Shown here piece after piece: positions 22,701 to 33,050 of a DNA stretch of 64,000 nucleotides. Source of the DNA: Volvox africanus. Lineage: Eukaryota; Chlorophyta; Chlorophyceae; Chlamydomonadales; Volvocaceae. The position numbers and the translations under genes were made by a program. Numbering within the stretch: the stretch's first letter is position 1; each line of letters starts with the position of its first letter. Where the stretch lies: assembly GCA_030268105.1 (NCBI GenBank), contig BSDZ01000120.1, forward strand, positions 124,001 to 188,000, given 5' to 3'. The notes under the pieces were generated by a model, which had not been told where the DNA came from, did not search any database, and was given only the letters and a program-made list of their open reading frames with translations.

Positions 22701-25700
22701 TCAGCTCCAGGTGGTTCGTTTCATTCGACTTCCCCCTCCCATCCTCCCTCCCCTGCCCCCCTTTCTCCCGCCCTCCTAGGGTTTGGGGGAGGATCGTCGG
22801 CTAATGGTTCACGGTGTTGGGTTCCGAGACACACCCGAGATGGAGGCGGAGGTGGCCGCCGTGGTGGCGCGGAAGAAGGCACCTGTAGCCATCAGAGATA
22901 GGGCCCGGCAGATATGGAGATGGTGTCAGGTGGGGTTTGGGTTTGGGGTTTGGGGTTTGGAGTTTGGGGGGAGGATGGAGCAAGGATGGGGAAAAGAAAA
23001 ACATAAAAGCAGTTGTTGGTTACCGAAAAGTCAAGTCCTTCTTCCACACCGGCTGCTCAACAGCAGTACCAGGTCTCCTCTCTTTGCGCTGCCCCTCTCC
23101 CGGTTTGGGGGTTGGCTGTTGATTTCCTATCGCATCGCTGCACGCTAAGGACTCACGCAGACACATGCACACAGACGTACATACACACAAAAAAAGACGT
23201 GCACAGACACACAGGCAGTAAAAGGGAAGCAGTAGCTTTAATCCATGAAGCCTTAGCTGAAGGAATTACTGCACACTGACACACACAGACACAGACACAT
23301 CTCATCCGCTCCGATGACGGACCGTCCTCAGGCGGACGGTGCTGCGTTGTGGTCTCTGAGCCAGGGCGAGCTGGAGGTGGGTGTGAGAAGGGGGAGGGGG
23401 AGGGGGGGGGGAGATTGGCGCAAGAGGAGGGAGAGGGGGTTGTGAGGAGGGGGAGGGGAGATGGGCGGCGAGGGGAGGGGAGGGGGAGGGAGGCGGGGGA
23501 CCATTTTGGCTGCCCTCATCCTTCCACATTCGGTTTAACGTTCTGTTGAGAATGATCGATACATAATCCGTATGAGGGGAGAGCGAGAGAGATGTAGGTA
23601 ATAATACCGCGAGGGCAGGGCTGGGCACTTTTCTTTCCAACACCTTCCACAGGCGTTAGGTGAGCGAAGCTGAAGGAGCGGGTGGGATCCACGTGCGCAA
23701 CGACTGAAGGAGTGAGAGCTGAAATGGTGCTGTGTTTATTTTCGATGGATGTGTATGTTCATCTTCCTACCCCCCACCCCCCACCCCGCCCTCCACATCC
23801 CTCCCTCCTGAAGGAGTGCCTGTTGGCGGCTCCGGACGAGTCAGCACTGCCACCTGCGGTGAAGGACCTTCTGGAAAGGAGGTGAGGAAGATGTGAACCC
23901 CTAACCGTGTGAAGGTGACATCCCGCGCAAAAGACCCCTGGGGACATGGGAGCTCTTCCGGGATGTTTGGGCCTTATTGCCGCTCCACCCCCACACGCCA
24001 TCCCGCCATCATCGCTGTTGATCATCCCCGTCATCCAGTCTTAAGCCATCTTAACCACTCCCCGACACCAGCTCCTCTTTCTGGAAGCTTCCAGTGATTG
24101 GATATTCGTGTGGTATGAATATGTGACTTCCCCTCCCCTCCCCTCCCCTCCCCTCCCCTCCCCTCCCCTCCCCTCCCCTCCCCTCCCCTCCCCTCCCCTC
24201 CCCTCCCCTCCCCTCCCCTCCCCTCCCCTCCCCTCCCCTCCCCTCCCCTCCCCTCCCCTCCCCTCCCCTCCCCTCCTTCCCCTCATCAGAGAACACGGCG
24301 CTGCACTGATCGCTGCCATCCGGGCCGGAGACAGCCCCACAGCCCTGGCCGTCCTGGAGGCGCACCCGCGAGCCGCATGGATCAAGGACGATGGACCGGG
24401 GGGGGCAGGGGCGGTGGGCGGCGGGGGCGGCAAGGATGGTGGTGGGGATGCGGACTCAAGCCCCGGCCCCGGCTATTATCCCCTTCATTTGGCGGCGCTG
24501 GCTGGACTGGGTCCGGTGGTGGAAAGACTCGCCGCATTGCCCGGTATGTGGTGGTGGTGGTGACGTGTGGGATGCGGGGGTGCGCGGTGTGGGATATGGG
24601 TGCTGGTGTGGGGGGGAAACTGATGTGACCTGGCACCGCTGCTGAAAGCAGTGAACGTGAGCTCAGCCGCCTTGGAGGCCTTCAATTGAAAGGGGGGGTT
24701 AACGCGAATATTCCCACCATTAGGGTTTGGCCAGTGGAAGGGGTGTGGAAGGTCGCGGGGGAATACCTGACCAGCAGACAGATCTGTACAACCTGTTGAA
24801 TCTGATTTGGATTCGGATTCGGCCGCACAGTCTGCATTTCGGGAACGACGACGATGATGAGGGTGAGTCCTTTTTCTCAAGTTACTGATGATTGGACTTC
24901 CGATGAGCTTCCGGCTGGATTTTATCAAAGGGGAGCGGATCTTTGCGGTTGCACGATCACCAGTACGACCTCCTCCGTTTGGCTCTCAGCGGCCCAATCT
25001 AATCTCCGGTCTTCCTCCTCTTCAATCTTTCTCTCCTCCCCGTAATATTCGAGTTCTTCTCCCCTTTCATTCTTCTTTCCCCCGCCCGCGTTTACGTTCC
25101 CCCTTCTACACTTCGTCCTCCACCATCGCGGTTAGTCATATTATACTTTACAGCGGCGTCTACATCGTCGTTATCATGTCTCGTGTATTCGTCTCCCCCC
25201 TCTGAGCCGCCCTAGCGGGCCTTGTGTATTCGCCGTCGTACCCCCACCCCCTCTCATCCTCCTCATCGTGTCCCCCTCCCCGCTGCCGCTCCTCCTCAGG
25301 AGCTGTGGAGCAGCGGGATCGGAACTACGCCACCCCGCTCAAGGTCGCCAAGAAGGCGGGGCAGGCGGCCATGGTGGAGATACTGCTCAAGTATGGAGCT
25401 AAGGTTGGTTTATGGAACGGGCTCGATGCGGATGGGGAAAGGAAGCGGGTGGGTGTGAAGGGCAAGAGCGGCCGGGTGGGTGGGTATGTCACGGGGTGGT
25501 TTTTAGTTGGAGGAATGGACGAACAAGTCAAAGGGGAGTAGGAAAGCACCGGATGGATCTGTGTACCCCTTAACCTTCATCAGGATCTTTCCAGGACGCC
25601 GATGTTTTGTTCCATTAAGGCAGTACCTTCGGAACATGTAAAGATTCCAACCATTAACAGTTCTGTTGTTCCCATGGCAACTACCGCCATCAGCTACAGC

Positions 25701-28700
25701 AATATTTTTAAGGCTGTTGTCGGCTGACTATCGAGGACCAACGAAAGCGCTGCGTGGGGGATCTCTTCCCGCCTTCTCACTTGGCGCTCCGTTACCACAT
25801 CGTGTATCCCTCCAGGGGGTATCTTCTAAGTATCTTCGCCCTCTCTCCTGCCCTCTCCCTTGCCCTCTCTCTAGCCAAAACTCCCCCCCCGCTCCGGGTT
25901 GTTCCATCGTACGTCCATCTGTGCCCACAGGACTTCGAGGTCAACCTGGCGGCGCACAAGACCGCCGCCGTGGGCATCCCCACCCCCTCCCCCTCCGCCG
26001 CACGTCGCAGCCAGGGCGGATCGCACTCGGGGTCCCCCGCCACCTCCTCCCCGCACACCGCCCAAAGCTCATTGGGAAGTACCTACATGGCGGCGCACGC
26101 GGCGGCGAGGCATCGGAGAAAGAGCAGTGACGCCGGCGGAGGGGGCGGCGGCAGCGGAAACCGCGGGGGTGGAGGGAGTGGCGGCGGAGTGGCGGCGGGT
26201 GCGTCGCCGCATGTGCAGGCACATGGGCCTAGTGGATTGGGTTCGGGGCAGCAGTACCAGCAGCAGCGAGGGAGTGGCAGTGGTCACGGGGGCGGTGTGC
26301 CGCCCAGACGTGGGCGGCGAAGCCTTGATGAGCACCACCCGCCGGGGGCGGGACCGCAGCAGCAACAGCAACAGCAACAGCCGGTGACGGGCCCGGTGGC
26401 GGCGGCGGCGGCGGCGACAGGATCGAATGATCCGATGTTGAATCCGTTCGCCTTACTCTCGGCGGAACGGAGCGGAGGCAGCAGCCGCCGCAGCTCCGCC
26501 GGCGGACTGCCTCCGCGGCCGCCGACAAATGATGACGTCAGTGACAGTGACGGCAGCACTGGTGGCGGCGGAGGTCGCAGCGGCGGCAGGGCAAAGACGG
26601 GTGGTACCGCCCGGTGTAATCTGCCGCCAATTCAATCTGGTGAGGTTTCGGAGGTTAGCGTAATGGCAGCGCTGGCGGCGATGAAGCTTTCGGCTAAACC
26701 AGCGCTTCCAACAGCAGCAGAGGTGCCGGATGAGGCCGGCAGCGGAGGCAGCGGAGGCAGTAGTGGCGGTGCGGCCCCCGGAAGAAACACTGGAGTGGGT
26801 GGGGGCAGCGACGACGACGATGATGAGGACGTTACCGGTGTCGCCGCCAGCAGCGGCGCCGTCGGAGATGATGCACCGAAGAAGCGGAAGACACGTCGCG
26901 GCCGCCGGGGCCGTGGCAGTCGACGTCAGTCAGGTGCGACGGCGGATGAGGTGATAACGACGACGGCGGCGTCCGTTGCTGCCGCCGCTGCAGTAGCGGC
27001 ATGCGAAGCAGGCCGCAACGGCGCCACCACTGTGTTGGCGGCAGCTATGGAGCTGGCGGCGGGGTCACCGCTTGTCCTTCCACACCATCGCGCCGTCGGC
27101 CCAGCCAGCGGTGGCGCTGACAGCAGTGATCCAAACCCACTGACAGATGGGAGTGAAAGTGACGGCAGTGCTAGTGGAGGCTTGAAATCTGGTCGCCGTG
27201 GAGGTCAGCCGTCACGTGCCCGCCGCCACGAACGCCGCCGTGCTGCGCATGCGGTTGGCGGCGCTGACGGTGGTGGTGATCGTCCCACCGCCAGCAGCAG
27301 TGGCGGTGGCCGTCGCAGTAGCGGGGCTGAGTACGCGAGCTTCCATCAGGGCCATGGCGGCAATCACGGCCGCGGCGGTGGCACTGGTGGGCATTACCAT
27401 GTGTACGGCGGCGCTCAACATGGTCATGCCGACGACGCCGCAAGCTGGCGGCGGGACCCAGCTGCAGCGGCATCGCCGGCGGCGCCACCACCACCAGCGG
27501 CGGCAAAGACGGTGGCGGCGGCACCGTCTCCTGCGCGTGGAGGGCCCGATGAGCCACGGCAGCCTGCGGCGGCGGGAGGAAGGCCTCCGGCGCCGCGGCG
27601 TACGAGCGCTGGACCTGGCATGCCGACGGCGCCGGCGGGCTCTGCCGCCGCCGCTGCCGTCGGAGGCCCCTCTACTTCGGGGGGAGGCGTGCCTCCGGAA
27701 GCTCCAGGAAGCCCATTCCATTACGGTGGAGCGCATGGACCCAGGGTACGTCATGAGCACATTTGCTAACCAAGGACAGGTTGCACATTTTCCATAAATA
27801 CGCATACACTTCAAATGAAGTAATGAATTTTATGAATGTGCAAATGTGTATAAGAAAATTATACAAAATTTATAAGAACAAAACATATTTCTTCACGATA
27901 TGTATGTGGACGTAGTATTTAAAAACTGAAGTATTTCTTCTCTATCCAGCAGCAGCCCACTCGTTGTGAAAGCTCTTTTTTTATTGTTAAGTATTAATAC
28001 CAAGAAAATAAATTAATTTATAATATAACCAATATTAAAACACTGCGCATTTCATAACGTTCAGCTAGCAAGGTAAAGAGCACATCAGTTTCCTCTCGGC
28101 TATAAGGTACATAGGATATATCGTCAATAATTAATATTTCAAAATAGTCAAATTTTTTAATAATTTGCCTAAGTCGTAAATTGGATTTTGCTTCCAATAA
28201 TTGTTGAACTAGACTTGCTGCAGTTGTATAAAATACTTTTCTACCGGTAAGACACCATTCCCTTGCTAGTCCTATACTAAGATGGCTTTTACCAGTGCCG
28301 GGGTTACCAAAAATAAGTATATTTTCATAGCGGTCCATAAATTCTCCTTGCACCAGATATTGTATCTTGGTTGATGATAATCCCGGAATACGTTTAATAT
28401 CGAAGTTGCTTAGCAACTTATCTCGAGAGAGCTTTGCCTGCTTTAACAATCTGGCAATACGTTGTTGATGCCTGTGTTCTAGCTCTCTTATTGCTAATTC
28501 CTGTAAATAATCCGTATATGTTTTACCATCTTGTTCAAAGCTTTGTGCCACCGATTGGTATTGTGATGCAAAAGTAGGAAGGCAAAGACTCTTAAGTAAG
28601 TTACCTAGAGGTTGTTCATTTACTATCTGTTTTATCATGCTGCCTCACTTGTTTTAAAACCATGTAATTGGTCATATTCCCCAAGAACCGGTTGACTAAT

Positions 28701-31005
28701 TTCTACTGAATAAATAGTTTTAGGCCTATTGTCTAATAAAGCAGTAATATTATCTATAGTTGCTTCAGTTGCACTTTCCAATAAAATTTCCAGTGCTGCT
28801 ACTATATCCAGTTCTCCATACATTTTGGCCAGTTGTAATATCTTAAGGTATATTTTGTATCCCTTGCCTGGGTACAGTCCTGTAAGCTGGTCATATGTCT
28901 GCCGAAAAATAGGACGGGGAAAAAGCGATTCATGGTACTGATACCCAGCAAATGCACCCGGTTTACGTACAAGAGAATCAATAATATGCCTGTAATCAAT
29001 GGCATAACCGTGATGAACCCTAGGCATCTTCTGTAAACATTTGTTACCATAATAGAGTTCTATTTCTTCAGCATAAACATACGCTTTTAAACTATAACTT
29101 ATTAGACGACTCGGTACAGAATAAGGTATGGATAAAATAGTAACAACACTGCTGGGATTAACTCGTACAGGTAAAATTGTTGGTGCGTTCCATTTTCTGT
29201 GGGGTAATTCTTGTAAATAGGACAATTCTTCCGCTAACCTTTCTTTCCTTAAACTATTACGTTTCTCCTTAATATTGGTAAGGAATAACTCATAATCCTT
29301 TAGGTCAGCAAAATTACGCGACCCTCTTAACAGTAAATGCTGGTTAACTGCCTGTTTGAATGTATCATGACTTTTTTCTACAGAACCATTTTCGTGGCTT
29401 GCCCCAGGATTATTTCTTGATGGTTTAACATTATAATGAGCTAGTAATTCTTCCCATCGCTCCGTAAATTCCCTACTACCACCACACCGCTTAGTAGCTG
29501 CGCTTAAGTTATCTGTACGATGTTCGGGCAATACCCCACCTAATTCCCATACAGCTCTTTCAAATCCTAGAGCCAAGCTATCAAAACTTTCACTATGGCA
29601 TATGGTAAAACTTTCCCAACGTGAATAGGGTAACATAAAATGAAATAATAAATGGGGATATGGTTTACCACCAATACAGATATCTAATTGGTTCATATTC
29701 GTCCAATCAGATTGGCTTTGCCGACCGGGTAGAATATTCTGCAAGAATATTACAGGCTTATCTTTACCATGTTCAGCACGCCAAATTTTTAACTTCTTCT
29801 GTAAACAACGCAATTGTTTATCGTTATAGTACCCAGGATACTTTCCAATCAGATATGGCAGTAATGTTGTTGCCTGTAATTCAGGAGCTGACTCTAGCAT
29901 TGTTTGTATTTCGCTCCAGTGCTTTAAGAATGGATCCTTACGGGTCCTGTATTTACGAACTTTCTTTAATTCACTTGGCAGTTTGCCAATCCGTAAATAT
30001 TTACGTGCTGTTTTTACATTCATCCCTGCTTTTGCAGCGGCAATTATCTGATTATGTTTTTTAATCTTGTCCATTAAAATTCCTACTTGTTTATTTGTAC
30101 ACGTCATCAGTAATTCTCAAATAATAATAAATCTTAAAGATATTTTTATCTGATTCTTTTCTGATCCATTAGCCTTTTTTTGTAGGTATTTCTAATGTTC
30201 GTTGAGGGTGTTTCTAATGTTCGTTAATCATTTGGCTTTGTTTTTTGAGATAATGGCCATAAGCGATGACCATTTCCGCCTGCTAATATAAAAGGTTGTA
30301 CTTTCATTCTCATTATAACTTTTAGTTTGTGGTGTTTATAGTAACTAATAGTTGTTAATGTCAACTTATAGTTATAACTACGTACCGATATAAATTAGAT
30401 TGAAAGTTTATATGTGGCATAATTGCTAATTTCATATTTAAAAATTAACTACTTTTAACTGTTTATAGAGATCAATAGAAATTGTAAGGATCTATATCTA
30501 TTTTAATCTGAAATGATGATGGAATTTTACAATTATCAAACCATAAAGAGAGATATTTTTGAATATTAAAGGCTCTTTCACAGATTATTAATATTCTATA
30601 CCTGTAACGCCCGGAGAGCTTAAATATTGCATTATTGTTTGGTTAACCCCAACATTAAAGGAATGTGTCCTTTCCTACCCCTCCCTCCTGCAGGAGCATG
30701 TGGCGGCCGGGCCTACCGCCGGTGTCGGTTTTGGCTTTGGGCGGGGACGCGGCCGCGGCAACACGCCCCCCGCTGCCCCCGGAGCTCCCGGCAGCGCCGT
30801 AACATCTGCCCCTGGTTCCCCCCTGCAGCCTCCCTCGACGGGAAGCAACTCGCACTCACCCATCGGCGCCGCTCATCCTCTGTCGCCGCCACCGCCACGG
30901 CCGTCTTCGCCGTCACCTCCGTTAGCGTCAGCGGCGGCCGCGGCCGCTGTTGCTGCTGCCCTCAGCAGCTCCGTCATTGGCTCGGGGGGATCACATAAGG
31001 CTTGA
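19709..31005 (+). CDS. R3H-domain and ankyrin-repeat protein with long disordered tail
   Basis: The start is MPAYIPPALRG at 19709. The supported exons are 19709-19888, 20249 to about 20440, about 21591-21864, 22780-22929, about 23257-23376, 23814-23881, 24290-24543, 25300-25403, 25931-27745 and 30694-31005. From 21864 onward every joint keeps phase. The exon pair ending LPTFSK and starting GLGEDRRLMVHGVG forms an R3H domain (RKRIH motif), a single-stranded nucleic-acid-binding fold. Exons from 24290 to 25403 carry ankyrin-type helices (YYPLHLAALAGLGPVVERL; ATPLKVAKKAGQAAMVEILL). The 605-codon exon at 25931 and the last exon are Gly/Ser/Ala/Pro/Gln-rich and probably disordered, with basic patches such as KKRKTRRGRRGRGSRR. 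An RNA- or protein-binding scaffold is likely, but the exact function is unknown. The last intron (27746-30693) contains bacterial IS21 DNA, yet both exon ends are phase 0. The joints of the first three exons are uncertain. Confidence 0.68.
24130..24275. repeat. (CCCTC)n microsatellite, about 29 units
   Basis: An almost perfect CCCTC array ends about 14 bp before the acceptor CATCAG at 24289. It therefore replaces or extends the polypyrimidine tract of that intron. The minus strand is a run of GAGGG units able to form G-quadruplexes. Confidence 0.92.
28018..28638 (-). pseudogene. istB: istB, IS21 helper ATPase, C-terminally truncated
   Basis: The frame has 206 codons; full IstB proteins have about 240-260. 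IstB is an AAA+ ATPase that selects target DNA and activates the IstA transposase. The Walker A motif GNPGTGKS is at residues 111-118 and Walker B ILIIDD at about 168-173. The sequence follows the family up to LAERYEMRSVLI (about residue 202) and then runs into four unrelated residues and a stop, missing the sensor-1 part and the C-terminal helices. Its ATG overlaps the istA stop by four bases (ATGA), the normal translational coupling of bacterial IS21 operons. It is therefore probably non-functional. AT-rich codons (AAA, ATA, TTA) differ strongly from the surrounding algal exons. Confidence 0.88.
28635..30107 (-). CDS. istA: istA, IS21-family DDE transposase, intact frame
   Basis: An uninterrupted 490-codon frame with ATG at 30107, a normal length for IstA. 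The N-terminus has a helix-turn-helix (IIAAAKAGMNVKTARKYLR, residues 21-39). The catalytic core shows QSDWT (Asp134), HRTDNLSAA (Asp199) and NPGASHENGSVEKSHDTFK, where the Glu of the DDE triad is Glu239 or Glu244. A C-terminal beta-rich part follows. IstA cuts and joins the element ends and needs IstB, which is truncated here, so this copy should not move by itself. No intron, nonsense codon or frameshift is present, so the copy is either recent or not really nuclear. It lies antisense to the host gene inside its last intron; expression in the alga is doubtful. Confidence 0.9.
   Translation of the reverse strand: MTCTNKQVGILMDKIKKHNQIIAAAKAGMNVKTARKYLRIGKLPSELKKVRKYRTRKDPFLKHWSEIQTMLESAPELQATTLLPYLIGKYPGYYNDKQLRCLQKKLKIWRAEHGKDKPVIFLQNILPGRQSQSDWTNMNQLDICIGGKPYPHLLFHFMLPYSRWESFTICHSESFDSLALGFERAVWELGGVLPEHRTDNLSAATKRCGGSREFTERWEELLAHYNVKPSRNNPGASHENGSVEKSHDTFKQAVNQHLLLRGSRNFADLKDYELFLTNIKEKRNSLRKERLAEELSYLQELPHRKWNAPTILPVRVNPSSVVTILSIPYSVPSRLISYSLKAYVYAEEIELYYGNKCLQKMPRVHHGYAIDYRHIIDSLVRKPGAFAGYQYHESLFPRPIFRQTYDQLTGLYPGKGYKIYLKILQLAKMYGELDIVAALEILLESATEATIDNITALLDNRPKTIYSVEISQPVLGEYDQLHGFKTSEAA
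30186..30227. repeat. IS21 end: two direct repeats 22 bp apart
   Basis: GTATTTCTAATGTTCGTTGA (30186) and GTGTTTCTAATGTTCGTTAA (30208) match at 18 of 20 positions, one start every 22 bp. They are about 80-100 bp upstream of istA, where IS21 elements carry repeated transposase-binding sites. They probably mark the istA-side end of the element. Confidence 0.65.
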
Positions 31006-32608
31006 AGCATGACCGGCTGGAGTGCCGTTTTGGCGGGAAGAGAGAGATAGAGAGAGCGGAGGTTGGCGGCGACATTTGCTGTAGCGGTATCCGCGGCGGC
31101 GGCATTTGCCGCGGTGGCATCTTTGGTGACCTTCATATGGGCGGCGGCAACTGTATTAGTAGCGACTCATGGCTCGGTCTCACGTCTCATGACACTGTCG
31201 GATCGTCCGGTAGGTGTTTATTGTTCGTGGCGTGGTATGATGTGCCGTACTTGAGAGGATGCAGCGGTTCGATTTGCAGCACTTTGGCTGAAATCGGCCA
31301 ATTTCTCACCGCTTCATGCCGTACATCTGTGTCTTCCCCCTCTCCCCTAACAATCATGCGGCCGATTGAGTTGGGGGGTGGGGGAGAAAGGTTGGGGAGG
31401 AAGGAGACAGGCTGCAATCCGAAAAACGGCGTTTCGGTCCCCCTGGAATTGACCAGGTCGGGCGAAGTAGTTTTACTATGTTTTTCCGTTGGTACTTGTT
31501 GGTTAGTCGTTGTATCCGATCGGTATACTTGGAACTGAAGGACCGAGAGCAAGGAGGGATGATAAATTGGCCGTGCGACTCATGGGTCAGTGTGGCCTCT
31601 CGATTGCGTCCATGGGGCTGCGACCCATGGGTCAGTGAGGATGAGGCAGCTCTTCAGAAGCATATCGCAATACGCATGGAGGTCTCAGCAGACACGCGCT
31701 ATTTTAGCGGGATCCGAATGCGGCTGTGCATTGCGTTTATCTGTCTGTATGTCTGTTTCATGTGTATATGGTGGTTATCACGGTTACCGGATGGTTGCTG
31801 TTTGTTGTACGCTTCTCTCCGAAATGGCCGCACACGCGCCGCGTTGCTTTGATTCAGAAACAGACGTGTTGTTGGCGGTTGGCGGTTGGAAGCAGGCTTC
31901 TGCTACCGCCAACGAAATACGACACAAATAAGCCGTCTCTTCAAAGGGTGACGCGAAAGCCTATCTTAGTCCAGCAGCAGAAAAGGTCATTACTATTGCG
32001 ATTGTACCTCTCACTGCGCTGCGTCTCCTTTTTTATTACGTAGTCATGAACCAAATAGCAAATCCCTCTCTGGCCTTCCAGTGTGTATGTGTGTTGGGGG
32101 CTGGGGGTGTATGTGTATGTGTATGTGGGTGTGAGAATGGGCCACAGTCTATCCATCTGGTTGAACCCACGAGGGGGGCTCACGGTCCCCTACCCCCCGT
32201 GCCTGCTTGCCGGTGGGCAGGGCGGATAGGTGGGGGAGGGCGAAGAGGCAAAGGAGCTAACGGCACATTTCCTGCCCTGTCCTGCCCTGCTCTGCCCTGT
32301 GTTGTCCGGTCCGCTTGTGCAGCTGGTAACGCTGCGAGGTAGGATTTGATGTTGTCGGCATCAGTGACGTGAGGTTCTAAACCAGAGGCGTGAGAAAGTG
32401 TGTATGTGTGTACGGAAGAAAGGTCCGGAAGGAAACGAGGGGACGCATGTGGAAAGCGGCAAGACGTGGTAACAGGCAAAGCCGTACACAAAAAATTAGG
32501 AAAAAACGTACGATGATGGTGAGACATTGATGATTACGGTGATCATTAATGATATCTATGTGTGTGTGTGTGTTTGTGTACACATGTGTGTGTGTGGGGG
32601 GGGGGGAG

Positions 32609-33050
32609 GTGATTGCACGCGCCGTGGGCAACATGGGAGACTTCGATCAGGTGGGGCAAAGCGACAACCGAAATATTCGTTGTTGGGTTTGAGACACGAT
32701 TTGCCTGTTTTTTGTGTTTGTGTACGATGGGCACGTGCTTAAGAGTTCCTCGTTTGCATGTAATGGGGGTCTGGAGCTGGTGTGTGTGTGTGTGTGTGTG
32801 TGTTTTGGGGGAAGGAGTAGCTTCCCACCGGGGGCCCTATTGTGTTATAATCACTTGCTCAGTGTTATAACCGTCATCTTCTTAGCGGCACCTGGATGAT
32901 CGGTTCTGTATTGGTGAGTGATGGCGGGCGTCTGGCTGTACAAACAGGTACGTACACAGTATGTACGGTGTAGTATCACGCCGTATTTCGTACTTGTTTC
33001 CTCTTTTTTAGTTTTTCGACCGGATGGGACATCTGGGCGGGAGATGCCAG
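32609..33050 (+). CDS. Three candidate internal exons of an unrecognised gene
   Basis: Exons 32609-32650 (VIARAVGNMGDFDQ), 32886-32913 (RHLDDRFCI) and 33012-33050 (VFRPDGTSGREMP) have AG and GT borders. They join in phase, the last two around strong GTGAGT and pyrimidine-AG sites. The joined peptide looks like a folded protein, but I cannot name it. It may belong to the gene whose last exon is at 36239, though intermediate exons are not resolved. Confidence 0.35.

Larger units (their letters stand above)
27776..30655. mobile_element. AT-rich bacterial-type insert with a 3'-truncated IS21-family element
   Basis: Composition switches abruptly from GC-rich host exon to AT-rich DNA after about 27776 and back before the acceptor at 30693. 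Inside are istB and istA in operon order on the minus strand. istB loses its C-terminus at about 28035, so the element is truncated on that side. At the istA side, 20-bp direct repeats resemble the multiple terminal binding sites of IS21 elements. About 240 bp to the left and 400 bp to the right of the element are also AT-rich and may be further bacterial DNA. No target duplication could be identified. Chimeric assembly remains possible. Confidence 0.75.

Noticed and set aside
24041..24433. Open frames made of GEGRGGEGRG or PPLPSPPLPS repeats
   Set aside because: These are translations of the CCCTC microsatellite in an intron, not genes.
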